In this document: positions 25,716-37,648 of the stretch, one piece after another
How positions within the stretch are numbered: position 1 is the stretch's first letter
Layout: every line of letters starts with the position of its first letter
Source of the DNA: Ancylobacter crimeensis
Lineage (GTDB): Bacteria; Pseudomonadota; Alphaproteobacteria; Rhizobiales; Xanthobacteraceae
Assembly (NCBI RefSeq): GCF_023016805.1
Contig: NZ_JALKCH010000006.1
Location: 124,001-188,000 of the forward strand
Length of the DNA stretch: 64,000 nucleotides
Direction of reading: 5' to 3'
Made by a program: the position numbers and the translations under genes
The notes under the pieces: model-generated
The model's input: the letters and a program-made list of their open reading frames with translations, nothing else
Database searches by the model: none
What the model was told of the DNA's origin: nothing

Positions 25716-26858
25716 TCAGTTGCCGGGAAGCGCCCGGCCGCTCGCGCCGTCGAAGAGGACCATCCCTCCGACGGGAAGTGTAAGGCCGGCAGCCCGGCCG
25801 ATGCCGCCATCGGCGCCGAAGCGCTGCGAGATGGCCATGGAGGTCTTCACCTTGGCGAGCAGCCCGCCGAGATCGGCGGTGACGATGGCGTGCTTTCCGA
25901 AGGGTTCGTTGGAATAGATCTCGGCCTGCACCGCGCCGGGTACCTCGGGCGCGGCGAAGCCCATTGCGTCGGGGCGCACGCCGAGCGTCACCGCCGGTGT
26001 CGTCGCCTCGCCGGCGGCGGCCGCCAGCGCACCCGCCAGCGGCACCCGCAACTCGCGGCGCATGAAGAACAGCGCACCGCCCTCGCGCAGGAGCTCGCCC
26101 TCAATGAGGTTCATCGGCGGGTCGCCGATCAGCTTCGCCACCCGCGTCGTCGCCGGGCGCAGCCAGATGTCCTCCGGCGTGCCGACCTGCTCGATCCGCC
26201 CCTCCGCGATCACCGCCACCCGGTCGCCGACCGACAGCGCCTCCATGCCGTCCGGGGTCGACCAGATCGTGGGCACCGTCCCGGCGGCGAGGCGGCGGCG
26301 GATTTCCCCGCGCAGCTTGTAGCGGAGCTTGGCGTCGAGATGGGAAATCGGCTCGTCCAGCAGATAGAGTGCGGGCGACTGCACCAGCAGGCGCGCCAGC
26401 GCCACGCGCTGCTTCTGGCCGCCCGACAGCGCGCCCGGCAGGCGCGCCGCGAGATGGGCCATCTCCAGAAGCTCCAGCACCTCGTCGACGCGCTTTTCCG
26501 CCTCCGCCGCCGGCAAGCGGCCACCCGGCGCCTGAAGGGGAGAGAGCGCGTTGCCGCGGACGGTGAGGTGGGGATAGAGCGCGTAGCTCTCGAACATCAG
26601 CGCCACCCGGCGCTGGCCCGGTGCGAAGGCGTCGAGCGTCCTGCCGCCGAGCGCGACCGATCCCGCGTCCGGCCGCTCCAGCCCGGCCAGGAGCCGGCAC
26701 AGCGTGGTCTTGCCGGCGCCCGAAGGCCCGGTGAGCGCCAGCACTTCGCCGGGAGACACGTCAAGGCCGATATCGGTCAGCACTTCGCGGGCGGCCCCCC
26801 CGACGGCGAAGCTCTTGGCAAGGCCGCGCGCGATGAGACCGGAATGGGCAGCGGTCAC
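25716..26858 (-). CDS. ABC transporter ATPase lacking the H-switch histidine
   Basis: This 380-residue MalK-like ATPase has Walker A GPSGAGKT (44-51), signature LSGGQ (144-148) and Walker B LYLLDEP. Where ATPases normally have THDQ, it has STPDGMEA, with Pro202 in place of the switch histidine. The C-terminal part is a TOBE-like regulatory domain. The GTG start overlaps the stop of the first ATPase gene (GTGA). With its partner (26855-27949) it probably forms a heterodimer with only one fully active ATP site. Confidence 0.9.
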   Translation of the reverse strand: MTAAHSGLIARGLAKSFAVGGAAREVLTDIGLDVSPGEVLALTGPSGAGKTTLCRLLAGLERPDAGSVALGGRTLDAFAPGQRRVALMFESYALYPHLTVRGNALSPLQAPGGRLPAAEAEKRVDEVLELLEMAHLAARLPGALSGGQKQRVALARLLVQSPALYLLDEPISHLDAKLRYKLRGEIRRRLAAGTVPTIWSTPDGMEALSVGDRVAVIAEGRIEQVGTPEDIWLRPATTRVAKLIGDPPMNLIEGELLREGGALFFMRRELRVPLAGALAAAAGEATTPAVTLGVRPDAMGFAAPEVPGAVQAEIYSNEPFGKHAIVTADLGGLLAKVKTSMAISQRFGADGGIGRAAGLTLPVGGMVLFDGASGRALPGN

Positions 26859-27949
26859 GATGCAGCCTCCAGATTGGTCTGGCTGGCGGCGTCGAACACC
26901 AGCAGCCGGCCGACATCGAGCCCGACGCTCACCCGGTCGCCGGCCCTGAAGGCGGCGGGACCGGGGATTTCCGCCACCATCCGCCCGCCCTTCACTCCGC
27001 CGGCATCGTCCAGCACCACGGTCAGCACGTCGGCATCGCCGCGCGGCTCGCGATAGGAGACGACCCCCTGCGCATCGCCGGCCGTGCCGGGAGGAAGCAG
27101 GCGCACATGCTCGGGTCTTATGCCGGCGACGATGGCACCGTCGGAGAGTTTCGCCCGCCGCGCCGCCGGCAGCGTGACGGCCCAGCCCTCGCCGACCACG
27201 CGGGGACCGTCCCACGCCGCCTTCATCAGGTTCATTGGCGGCTCGCCGATGAAATTGGCGACGAACAGGTTGGCCGGGCGCTCATAAAGGTCCTGCGGCG
27301 CGCCCACCTGCTGCAGCACGCCGTGATTCATCACCGCCACCCGGTCGGCCATGGCGATCGCTTCGGTCTGGTCGTGGGTGACGAGGATGGAGGTGACCTG
27401 CCTCAGCTTCTGCAGCCGCTTGATCTCGGCACGCAGCTGCACCTTCTGGTCGGCATCGAGATGGGAGAGCGGCTCGTCGAACAGGATCACTTCCGGGTCG
27501 CGCACCAGCGCCCGGCCGATCGAGACGCGCTGCATCGCCCCGCCGGAGAGGCCGCGCACCGACTGGTCGGCCATCTGCCGGAGGCCGAGAAGCTGCAGCA
27601 CCTCCCCGACCCGCGCCGCCGCCGGCTGCCCGGCCATGCCGCGCACCTTGAGAGGAAAGGCGACGTTCTCCCACACCGTCATCTGCGGGTAGAGGGCGTA
27701 ATCCTCGAACACCATCGCGATGTTGCGGGCGCCGGGGGCGAGGCGCGAGACCGGACGCTCGCCGAACCAGATCTCGCCGGACGACACCTGCTCGATGCCC
27801 GCCGCCATCTTCAGCGTGGTGCTCTTCCCGCAGCCCGACGGGCCGAGCAGGGCCAGCATCTCCCCCGCCGCGCAGGCGAGATCGAGATGCTTCACCGCAT
27901 CCACCGCGCCATAACGCTTGAAAACCGACTGGAAGGCGATCGACGACAT
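26855..27949 (-). CDS. ABC transporter ATPase, first gene of the catabolic/transport operon
   Basis: This 364-residue MalK-like ATPase has Walker A GPSGCGKS (36-43), signature LSGGA (134-138, Gln replaced by Ala), Walker B VILFDEP and an intact switch histidine, His192, in VTHDQTEAI. A TOBE domain follows. It is the complement of the second ATPase: this one keeps the histidine and has the weaker signature, the other has the reverse. Upstream lie a sigma-54-like element (27989-28003) and a 10-bp palindrome (28014-28023). Confidence 0.92.
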   Translation of the reverse strand: MSSIAFQSVFKRYGAVDAVKHLDLACAAGEMLALLGPSGCGKSTTLKMAAGIEQVSSGEIWFGERPVSRLAPGARNIAMVFEDYALYPQMTVWENVAFPLKVRGMAGQPAAARVGEVLQLLGLRQMADQSVRGLSGGAMQRVSIGRALVRDPEVILFDEPLSHLDADQKVQLRAEIKRLQKLRQVTSILVTHDQTEAIAMADRVAVMNHGVLQQVGAPQDLYERPANLFVANFIGEPPMNLMKAAWDGPRVVGEGWAVTLPAARRAKLSDGAIVAGIRPEHVRLLPPGTAGDAQGVVSYREPRGDADVLTVVLDDAGGVKGGRMVAEIPGPAAFRAGDRVSVGLDVGRLLVFDAASQTNLEAAS

Positions 27950-27988
27950 AGGGCTCTCCGGGGCTCCGGCGCTATGTCGATGGATTAT

Positions 27989-28003
27989 CCAAGTTCTGTG
28001 CCA
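27989..28003 (-). promoter_or_regulatory. Sigma-54-like promoter element upstream of the ABC operon
   Basis: On the minus strand, TGGCACAGAACTTGG matches the -24/-12 consensus TGGCAC-N5-TTGC except for the last base (G instead of C). It lies 39 bp before the ATPase start. One mismatch in the essential -12 GC makes this uncertain, and no activator gene is near. No good sigma-70 spacing was found in the same stretch. Confidence 0.3.
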
Positions 28004-28013
28004 AAGTGTGCTG

Positions 28014-28023
28014 GTCTATAGAC
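28014..28023. promoter_or_regulatory. Palindrome GTCTATAGAC, candidate GntR/HutC operator
   Basis: This perfect 10-bp palindrome lies 64 bp before the ABC operon. With its flanks it reads TGGTCTATAGACAC, similar to operators of HutC-type regulators (GT-N-TA-N-AC pattern). It could be bound by the regulator at 9586, but the core differs from the TACTA dyads at sites 1-3. Confidence 0.4.
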
Positions 28024-28121
28024 ACTTATGAATGGACGCAGCGTAAGGACCGACGATCGCTCCCCGCTGCCTGCAAATGCGCCGGACTGCCTCGAATCTA
28101 TGCTGCGGCGGCGGACCGGCG

Positions 28122-28988
28122 TCAGCTCCGGCCGGACCCCGGCACCGCGGTGCGCAGCATGGACCAGAGGGCCCCGAGCCGCTCCTTGGCCGCCGCGGCC
28201 TGTTCCTGCGCCGCGGCCTGCGCCTCAGCGCGCCGCGCCGCCTCCGCGTCCGGCACCGGATCGGCGGCAAGCGCCGGCTCGCCGGCCAGCAGGCGCGCCG
28301 TGCAGGGGCCGGGCTGCATCCCGGCCAGCGCCGCGAGGTCGTCCGGCGTGTCGATGTCGAGCGCGATGCCGCGCGAGCCATGGATGCGCGGGCGCACCCC
28401 GCGAGCCGAGGCGGAGGCGGAATGGCGGGCGAGGCTGCCCGGCCCATAGGCCGCCGGCAGCAACGCCGGCGGGCTCGCCAGCAGCGCATTGGTGCCCCCG
28501 CCCGCCCGCGCCGGGGCCAGCGTCACCGCCGGGCTGCGGCCGGGCGTGCCCGCACCATGGGCATCGATCAGCCCGACGATCTCGGCCGCGGTGATGCAGG
28601 GCAGGTCGGCCGGCAGCACCAGCATGCCCTCCGTCCCCTGTGCGGCAAGGCGCCGCGCCGCGCCATCCACCGCCGCGTTGAGCCCGGCTTCCGGGCCCTG
28701 CCCGCCGGCCGGGGGAGCCGCTTCCGGCTCCACCACCGCGCCGTGGCGGGCCGCGATCGCCGCCGCGCCGGGTTCCGAGGTCACGACCCTTATCGCAACC
28801 AGCCGTTCCGGACGGAGCACGGCAGCGGCCGCGAGCGCGGCGAGCACATCCTCCAGCATGGCGCTCGCAAGGCCGGGGCGCGCGGCGAGCGGCAGGGCCT
28901 CGGCCAGCCGGCTCTTGGCGGCATCGAAGGCCTTGACCGGCACCACCGCGCAAAGGCCCCCGGCGAGGCCCGCATTCCCGTCACTCAT
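28122..28988 (-). CDS. cofC: CofC-like guanylyltransferase of F420 biosynthesis
   Basis: CofC activates a phosphorylated three-carbon acid (2-phospholactate, phosphoenolpyruvate or 3-phosphoglycerate, depending on lineage) with GTP for transfer to FO. The 288-residue protein has the family start AVVPVKAFDAAKSRLAEAL and a downstream LPADLPCITAAEIVGLID segment. The ATG at 28988 overlaps the cofD stop. An alanine- and glutamine-rich tail of roughly 60 residues follows the catalytic domain. Which acid is used cannot be read by eye; phosphoenolpyruvate would need a reductase that is not in this operon. Confidence 0.88.
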   Translation of the reverse strand: MSDGNAGLAGGLCAVVPVKAFDAAKSRLAEALPLAARPGLASAMLEDVLAALAAAAVLRPERLVAIRVVTSEPGAAAIAARHGAVVEPEAAPPAGGQGPEAGLNAAVDGAARRLAAQGTEGMLVLPADLPCITAAEIVGLIDAHGAGTPGRSPAVTLAPARAGGGTNALLASPPALLPAAYGPGSLARHSASASARGVRPRIHGSRGIALDIDTPDDLAALAGMQPGPCTARLLAGEPALAADPVPDAEAARRAEAQAAAQEQAAAAKERLGALWSMLRTAVPGSGRS

Positions 28989-29944
28989 GAAGCTGCCCCC
29001 GCCTGCCATCCCAGCGCCTCGAGAACTCGGCGGGCGAGGCGCGTCCGGTCCTCCAGCGTGCGCATCCATGTGGGCGCCGCCACCGCGCGCATGCCGGCGG
29101 GCACGGCGAGCCCTTCATCGGCTTCGTCGACGACCAATATGTCGACCAGCCCCTCATAATGCCGCGCCACCGTGGCGGCCGAAGGCTCCAGCCCCAGCTC
29201 GCGCATCATCTTGGCGGTCGGTCCCTTCACCGCCTGCCCGGCGATGATCGGGGAGACCGCCAGCACCGGCACCCGGCGATTCTCCAGCGACGCGCGCATG
29301 CCCGGCACGGCGAGGATCGGGTCGATCGACAGATAGGGATTGGACGGGCAGATGATGATGGCCGCCAGCGCCGGATCATCGAGCGCCGCCGCGACCCCGG
29401 GCGCCAAGCGCGCGTCCTCCGCCCCGTCGAAGGCCAGCGCCTCCACTTCCGGCTCGCAGCGCCGGCCGACGAAATAGGGCTGGAAGTCGAGCCAGCCCTC
29501 GCTTTTCGTCTTCACCCGCGTACGCACGGGATCATCGCTCATCGGCAGGACGGCCGAGCCGATGCCGAGACGGCTGCGCAGGCGCTCCGTCACCGCGGAC
29601 AGCGTCTCGCCCGCCGCCAGCAGCCGGCTGCGTTCGACATGGGTGGCGAGGTCGCCGTCGCCGAGCAGGAACCAGTCCTCCCCGCCCAGCGCCTTCAGCG
29701 CCGCCATGAAGGTCCAGGTCTCATCCTTGCGGCCCCAGCCGCGCACCGGGTCGTCGAGGCCGGCCAGCGTATAGAGCAGGGTGTCGATGTCCGGCGAGAC
29801 GTGAAGGCCGAGATGGACGAAATCGTCGCCGGTATTGGCCAGCACCGTGAGCCGGCCGGCCGGCAGCACCCGGTCGAGCCCGAGGGCGAGCTTTGCCCCG
29901 CCTATGCCGCCCGACAGGGCCAGAAGCTGCGCATCCGCGCTCAT
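28985..29944 (-). CDS. cofD: 2-phospho-L-lactate transferase (F420-0 synthesis)
   Basis: CofD joins the activated phospho-acid from CofC to FO, making F420-0 or its dehydro form. The 319 residues include the nucleotide-binding [18 protein letters not shown] start (about residues 9-26), [18 protein letters not shown] and the [15 protein letters not shown] segment, all typical of the family. It overlaps both cofE upstream and cofC downstream by 4 bp, giving a tight cofE-D-C unit behind the fgd-like gene. Confidence 0.95.
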   Translation of the reverse strand: MSADAQLLALSGGIGGAKLALGLDRVLPAGRLTVLANTGDDFVHLGLHVSPDIDTLLYTLAGLDDPVRGWGRKDETWTFMAALKALGGEDWFLLGDGDLATHVERSRLLAAGETLSAVTERLRSRLGIGSAVLPMSDDPVRTRVKTKSEGWLDFQPYFVGRRCEPEVEALAFDGAEDARLAPGVAAALDDPALAAIIICPSNPYLSIDPILAVPGMRASLENRRVPVLAVSPIIAGQAVKGPTAKMMRELGLEPSAATVARHYEGLVDILVVDEADEGLAVPAGMRAVAAPTWMRTLEDRTRLARRVLEALGWQAGAAS

Positions 29945-30732
29945 CGAAACAGGTCCTCGCCCGCAGGCCGAACCAAATCACCCGCGCAGCCATGGGGATA
30001 GCGCGATGCGAGGCCGCGCACCAGCACGATCGGCCGCCCCTCGCCGGCCTGTCCCATCAGCAGCGAGGCGGCGGAGGCGATCTCGTCGGCGAAGCCGATG
30101 ACCGTGACCTCCAGCGTGCGGCCGAAGAGGTCGCTCTCGCCTCGCTGGTCCACCAGCGCCGGCAGCCCGGCGACGCCGAGCGCGATGCCCATGGTGCCCT
30201 GCCGCCACGCCCGGCCGAAACTGTCATTGATGACGATGCCGGGCGCGATGCCGGTGCGGGCGGAGAGGTCGTCCCGCAGCCGCGCCGCGCTGGCGTCCGG
30301 GTCCAGCGGCAGCAGCAGCGCATGCTCCCGTTCCCCGGCCGCGACATTGGAGCGGTCGATGCCGGCATTGGCCATGACGAAGCCGAGCCGGTGCTCGACG
30401 ATGAGCACGCCCGCCCTGGCCCGCACCACCCGCGTGCTTTCGGACAGCACCAGTTCGACGAAGCGCGGGTCCTTGCGCACGGTGGCGGCAAGTTCCAAAG
30501 CGGGCGCGGAGGGCACGACCGTTTCAAGATCGACCAGCCGGCCCTCGGCCTTGGAGACGATCTTCTGCGCCAGCACCAGCACATCGTCCGGCGCGAGGCT
30601 GCGCCCGGCGCGCGCCAGCCCGTCCAGCACCAATGCGGCGAGATCCTGGCCCGGCCCGACGAGCGGCACATCCGGCAGGGCGAGGAGTTCGAGGGAGGCG
30701 GACGGCTGCATCGCGGGGTCTGGAGGCCTCAT
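29941..30732 (-). CDS. cofE: F420-0:gamma-L-glutamate ligase
   Basis: CofE adds glutamate residues to F420-0. The 263-residue protein has [15 protein letters not shown] (about residues 49-63), the [16 protein letters not shown] segment and [15 protein letters not shown], which bind GTP, metal and F420-0 in the family. It lacks the C-terminal nitroreductase-like FMN domain of mycobacterial FbiB, which reduces dehydro-F420. The start could also be the ATG 21 bp inside (30711). It follows the fgd-like gene by 16 bp. Confidence 0.93.
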   Translation of the reverse strand: MRPPDPAMQPSASLELLALPDVPLVGPGQDLAALVLDGLARAGRSLAPDDVLVLAQKIVSKAEGRLVDLETVVPSAPALELAATVRKDPRFVELVLSESTRVVRARAGVLIVEHRLGFVMANAGIDRSNVAAGEREHALLLPLDPDASAARLRDDLSARTGIAPGIVINDSFGRAWRQGTMGIALGVAGLPALVDQRGESDLFGRTLEVTVIGFADEIASAASLLMGQAGEGRPIVLVRGLASRYPHGCAGDLVRPAGEDLFR

Positions 30733-30748
30733 CGGGCGCCGGCGCCGC

Positions 30749-31753
30749 TCAGCCGTGAAGGGCTCGCAGGCGCGGCAGGATCTCGGTGGAATAGAGCTTC
30801 AGGAATCGCTCCTGGTCGGTGCCGGGAGCATGGAACACCAGATGCCGGAAGCCCAGCGCGATGTAGTCGCCGATGCGCGCGACATGCTCGTCTGGGTCGG
30901 ACGAGACGATCCAGCGCTTCGCCGTCCGCTCGGCCGGCAGGGCGTCGGCGAGACGCTCCATTTCCAGCGGATCCTCCACGCTCATCTTCTCCTCGGGCGA
31001 GAGCGCAAGCGCCGCCCACAGCCGCGTGTCGTCGCGGGCGCGGGCAGGGTCGGGATCGAAGGAGACCTTCATCTCGATCATCCGGTCGTAACCCGCCGGA
31101 TCCCGCCCCGCGGCGGCGAGGCCCTCCGCGACGTTGGGCAGGAGCGTGTCGCGATACAGTTCCCAGCCCTTGCCGGAAGTGCAGATGAAACCGTCGCCGG
31201 CGCGACCGGCATATTTGGCGATCATCGGTCCTGCGCCGGCTATGTAGATCGGCACCGGCTGTTCGGGTCGGTCATAGATGGTGGCGCGCTCGGTGCGGTA
31301 ATAGTCGCCCTCGAAGGTCACGCGCTCCTCGCTCCAGAGCTGGCGGATGAGGCGCACCGCCTCGCGCAGCCGGGCCGAACGCTCCTTCATCTCCGGCCAT
31401 GCGGCGCCGGTCGCCGGCACCTCGTTCAGCGATTCGCCGGTGCCGACGCCGAGGATGATCCGGCCCGGGAACATCTGGCCGAGCGTGCCGAAGGCCTGCG
31501 CCACCATGGAGGGATGATGACGGAAGGTGGGTGTCAGGACGCTGGTGCCCATCACGATCCGCGAAGTCGCGGCTCCCACCGCGCCCAGCCAGGCGATGGC
31601 GGAAGGCGCGTGCCCCCCGGTGTGCCTCCAGGGCTGGAAATGATCGCTGACAAACACCGAATCGAAGCCGGCGCGTTCCGCCGCAACTGCGAAATCGAGC
31701 AGGGTCCGGGCGTCGAACTGTTCCGCAGATGCTTTGTAACCGAGCCTGAGCAC
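30749..31753 (-). CDS. F420-dependent glucose-6-phosphate dehydrogenase-like protein
   Basis: This 334-residue LLM protein is strikingly similar to mycobacterial FGD1 as I remember it: [43 protein letters not shown] and [10 protein letters not shown] recur in order. Asp37, His38, Trp42 and Glu107 correspond to FGD1 Asp39, His40, Trp44 and Glu109, and the phosphate-contacting lysine of TSGKG is present. FGD reduces F420 with glucose 6-phosphate. The GTG at 31753 follows GGAGGGAGGA and gives the right N-terminus. It heads the cofE-D-C operon, so it likely regenerates F420H2. A sugar- or alcohol-specific variant is possible. Confidence 0.88.
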   Translation of the reverse strand: MLRLGYKASAEQFDARTLLDFAVAAERAGFDSVFVSDHFQPWRHTGGHAPSAIAWLGAVGAATSRIVMGTSVLTPTFRHHPSMVAQAFGTLGQMFPGRIILGVGTGESLNEVPATGAAWPEMKERSARLREAVRLIRQLWSEERVTFEGDYYRTERATIYDRPEQPVPIYIAGAGPMIAKYAGRAGDGFICTSGKGWELYRDTLLPNVAEGLAAAGRDPAGYDRMIEMKVSFDPDPARARDDTRLWAALALSPEEKMSVEDPLEMERLADALPAERTAKRWIVSSDPDEHVARIGDYIALGFRHLVFHAPGTDQERFLKLYSTEILPRLRALHG

Positions 31754-32073
31754 ACGATCCTCCCTCCACCAGCGGCCGCTGTGGCGCGCAGGATAGAATG
31801 ATCTGCATATATAGCACAATCATTGAATTTTTATTTTTATATCAGGCTTTTACAAAAGATATCGCTCCGGTCCCCCGTGCCGGGACGAAGGCAATGAGGA
31901 GCCGGGTCGGCAGAGCGGCCACATGTGCCATTTTTCTGCCGCACTGCATCTATTCGAAACCGAAAAACTTTCGTTCGAACCTCTTGCAAGCGCGATTATG
32001 TCGTTTTAGGCTTTAATTCGAACATAAAACGAAAGCCTCCCATTTTAAGGGACGGCGTGCCGGGAGAGGACGC
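31754..32073. other. Divergent intergenic region between the F420 operon and glpD (320 bp)
   Basis: No gene is visible. The left part is AT-rich for this genome (31797-31860) and probably holds the promoter of the F420 operon; a loose repeat AATGAT...ATCATT spans 31797-31824. The right part holds TTTCGTTCGAA-type repeats (31968-31980 and 32016-32035) likely to control glpD. Confidence 0.55.
31968..32035. promoter_or_regulatory. GlpR/DeoR-like operator repeats upstream of glpD
   Basis: CTTTCGTTCGAAC at 31968-31980 and, in reverse orientation, ATTCGAACATAAAACGAAAG at 32016-32035 share CTTTCGTT and TTCGAA blocks; a third partial copy (TATGTCGTTTTAGG) lies between them. The ATGTTCGAA part resembles the half-site of GlpR operators. 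This fits glycerol-3-phosphate-responsive repression of the operon. Confidence 0.55.
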
Positions 32074-33648
32074 GTGACGCTGAGAACGCTCGATCCGTTC
32101 TATGACCTCGCCATCATCGGCGGCGGCGTGAATGGCTGCGGCATCGCCCGCGACGCCGCAGGCCGCGGCGCTTCGGTCGTTCTGCTGGAGCAGGGCGACC
32201 TTGCAGGCGCCACCTCCTCCGCCTCCACCAAGCTGATCCATGGCGGCCTGCGCTATCTGGAGCACTACGAGTTTCGGCTGGTGCGCGAGGCGCTGCTGGA
32301 GCGGGAGGTGCTGTGGTCCATCGCCCCGCACATCATCTGGCCGCTGCGCTTCATCCTGCCCCACCATGCAGGGCTGCGGCCGGCCTGGCTGCTGCGGCTG
32401 GGGCTGTTCCTCTACGACCATCTGGGCGGGCGCAAGCTGCTGCCGCCCACCCGCACGCTGGACCTGAAGCGCGATCCCGCCGGCGCTCCGCTGCGCACCG
32501 ACTATTCCCGCGCCTTCGAATATTCCGACTGCTGGGTGGAGGATAGCCGGCTCGTCGTCCTCAACGCACTCGATGCCGCCGAGCGCGGCGCCGACATCCG
32601 CTCCCGCACCCGGGTGGTCTCGGCCGAGCGCCACGAGGCCGAGGGCGAGACCCCCGCCCACTGGCGCCTCGGCGTCGAGGACGGGATCGACGGCACCCGC
32701 TCGGAGGTTTCTGCCCGCGTCCTCGTCAACGCCGCCGGCCCGTGGGTACACGAGGTTCTGGCGAAGGTGGTGCGCGCCAACGCCCCGGCCTCGGTGCGGC
32801 TCGTGCAAGGCAGCCACATCGTGGTGCCGCGGCTCTATGAGCACGACCGCGCCTACATCTTCCAGAACGCCGACGGGCGCATCATCTTCTCGGTGCCCTA
32901 TGAAGGCGATTTCACCCTGATCGGCACCACCGACCGCGACTACACCGGTGCCCCCCACGAGGTGAAGGCGAGCAGCGAGGAGATCGCCTATCTCTGCGCC
33001 GCGGCCAGCGAATATTTCCGCAAGCCGGTGACGCCTGCCGACGTGGTGTGGACCTATTCCGGCGTGCGCCCGCTCTATGACGACGGCGCCTCCAAGGCGC
33101 AGGAGGCGACGCGCGATTATGTGCTGGAGCTCGACGAGACCGCCGGCCAGCCGCCGATGCTCTCGGTGTTCGGCGGCAAGATCACGACCTATCGCCGGCT
33201 CGCCGAGCACGCCATCCAAAAGCTGAAGGCTCATCTGCCGGGCGGCGACAAGCCGTCCTGGACCGGCGCCCAGCCCTTGCCGGGCGGGGATTTCGACGTG
33301 CGGGACGTCGGCCGGGTGATCGGTCAGGTGCAGCGCGCCCATCCGTGGCTGGATGCGAAACTGACCCGCCGGCTGGTGCGCGCCTATGGCACCCGCGCGC
33401 TGCGCCTGCTGGACGGCGCCCGCGGACCGGCCGATCTCGGGCGCAGCTTCGGCACCGACCTGACCGAGGCCGAGGTCCTCTACCTCATCCGCGAGGAATG
33501 GGCCCGGAACGCTGCCGACATATTGTGGCGACGCTCCAAGCTCGGCCTGCGGCTCACCGCCGAACAGGCGATCGCGCTGGAGGACTATGTCCGCCAGACC
33601 CTTGCCGGCGGTACCGCGCGGCTTCGAACCGCGGGAGGAGTGCGATGA
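32074..33648 (+). CDS. glpD: Glycerol-3-phosphate dehydrogenase (aerobic, FAD)
   Basis: GlpD oxidises glycerol 3-phosphate to dihydroxyacetone phosphate at the membrane, feeding quinone. The 524 residues start with the FAD-binding YDLAIIGGGVNGCGIARDA (about residues 9-27), contain TTSASTKLIHGGLRYLEHYE-type sequence (ATSSASTKLIHGG, 46-58) and end in the C-terminal DAO domain. The GTG at 32074 has GGGAGAGGA before it. It is the first gene of the glycerol operon and overlaps glpS by ATGA. Confidence 0.95.
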   Translation: MTLRTLDPFYDLAIIGGGVNGCGIARDAAGRGASVVLLEQGDLAGATSSASTKLIHGGLRYLEHYEFRLVREALLEREVLWSIAPHIIWPLRFILPHHAGLRPAWLLRLGLFLYDHLGGRKLLPPTRTLDLKRDPAGAPLRTDYSRAFEYSDCWVEDSRLVVLNALDAAERGADIRSRTRVVSAERHEAEGETPAHWRLGVEDGIDGTRSEVSARVLVNAAGPWVHEVLAKVVRANAPASVRLVQGSHIVVPRLYEHDRAYIFQNADGRIIFSVPYEGDFTLIGTTDRDYTGAPHEVKASSEEIAYLCAAASEYFRKPVTPADVVWTYSGVRPLYDDGASKAQEATRDYVLELDETAGQPPMLSVFGGKITTYRRLAEHAIQKLKAHLPGGDKPSWTGAQPLPGGDFDVRDVGRVIGQVQRAHPWLDAKLTRRLVRAYGTRALRLLDGARGPADLGRSFGTDLTEAEVLYLIREEWARNAADILWRRSKLGLRLTAEQAIALEDYVRQTLAGGTARLRTAGGVR

Positions 33649-34754
33649 GCCTCGTTCTCGAACAGGTCCGCCGCGATGTCGCCGGGCAGACCCACATTCG
33701 CGACATCTCGCTGGAGCTCGCCCGCGGCAGCCTCAACGTGCTGCTCGGCGCGACGCTGGCCGGCAAGACCTCGCTGATGCGCCTCATGGCCGGGCTGGAC
33801 GCCCCCACCTCCGGCCGCATCATCGCCGACGGCAAGGATGTCACCGGCCTCCCGGTGAAGCACCGCTCGGTGGCCATGGTCTACCAGCAGTTCATCAATT
33901 ATCCGGCGCTCAGCGTGTATGAGAACATCGCTTCGCCGCTGCGCATCCAGAAACTGCCGCGAGCCGAGATCGATGCCCGGGTGCGCGAGGCGGCGCGGCT
34001 GCTGCGCCTCGATCCCTATCTCGACCGCCGGCCGCTGGAGATGTCGGGCGGCCAGCAGCAGCGCTGTGCCATCGCCCGCGCGCTGGTGAAGCGGGCCGAC
34101 CTCGTTCTGCTCGACGAGCCGCTCGCCAATCTCGACTACAAGCTGCGCGAGGAACTGCGCGAGGAACTGCCCCGCATCTTCGCCTCCACCGGTGCCATCT
34201 TCGTCTATGCGACGACGGAGCCGACCGAGGCGCTGCTGCTGGGCGGCGACACCGCGACGCTGCGCGAGGGCGCGCTCACCCAGTTCGGCCCGACGCCGCA
34301 GGTCTACCGCCATCCGGTCGACCTCGACACCGCCAGGGTGTTCTCCGACCCGCCGATCAACACGCTGGAGATCGTGAAGGCGGACGGGCGGGTGCGTCTC
34401 TCCGGCGCGGCGCCCGTTCCCGCGACGGGTGTCTTCGCCAGCGTGCCGGACGGCACCTATACGCTCGGCGTCCGGGCCCACCACCTCGAACTCGCCACCC
34501 CCGGCACGCCGGCACCCGCCGGGGCGCTGAGCCTCGATGCCGAGGTCTCGGTCTCCGAGATCACCGGCTCGGAAAGCTTCGTCCATGTGGATGTCGCGAC
34601 CGGGGCCGGAAGCCGCCGCCTGACCGCGCTGCTGCCCGGCGTGCGCCGTCTGGAGCCGGGCGCGGCGGTCGCGGTGCACATCGACCCGCTGCACATCCTG
34701 CTGTTCGACACGCAAGGCCGGCGCACCGGCCGGCAGCTCGAACAGGCCGCCTGA
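33645..34754 (+). CDS. glpS: Glycerol ABC transporter ATPase GlpS, lacking the H-switch histidine
   Basis: This 369-residue ATPase has a Walker A of the form GATLAGKT (35-42), signature MSGGQ (133-137) and Walker B LVLLDE (153-158). The switch region reads YATTEPTEA, with Thr191 where histidine is expected. A TOBE-like C-terminal domain follows. By gene order and partner genes it is GlpS of the rhizobial GlpSTPQV glycerol importer. It is complementary to GlpT, which has the histidine but a degenerate signature. Confidence 0.92.
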   Translation: MSLVLEQVRRDVAGQTHIRDISLELARGSLNVLLGATLAGKTSLMRLMAGLDAPTSGRIIADGKDVTGLPVKHRSVAMVYQQFINYPALSVYENIASPLRIQKLPRAEIDARVREAARLLRLDPYLDRRPLEMSGGQQQRCAIARALVKRADLVLLDEPLANLDYKLREELREELPRIFASTGAIFVYATTEPTEALLLGGDTATLREGALTQFGPTPQVYRHPVDLDTARVFSDPPINTLEIVKADGRVRLSGAAPVPATGVFASVPDGTYTLGVRAHHLELATPGTPAPAGALSLDAEVSVSEITGSESFVHVDVATGAGSRRLTALLPGVRRLEPGAAVAVHIDPLHILLFDTQGRRTGRQLEQAA

Positions 34755-34839
34755 CGCGCGGGCCTTTCGGCCGCCGCCAACGACAAGACGACCCCGGACC
34801 ACCGGGCACCCGACCCGCCGAACCGCCCGAGGAACGCCC

Positions 34840-37636
<2,797 letters not shown>

Positions 37637-37648
37637 GGAGGCCCTGTC

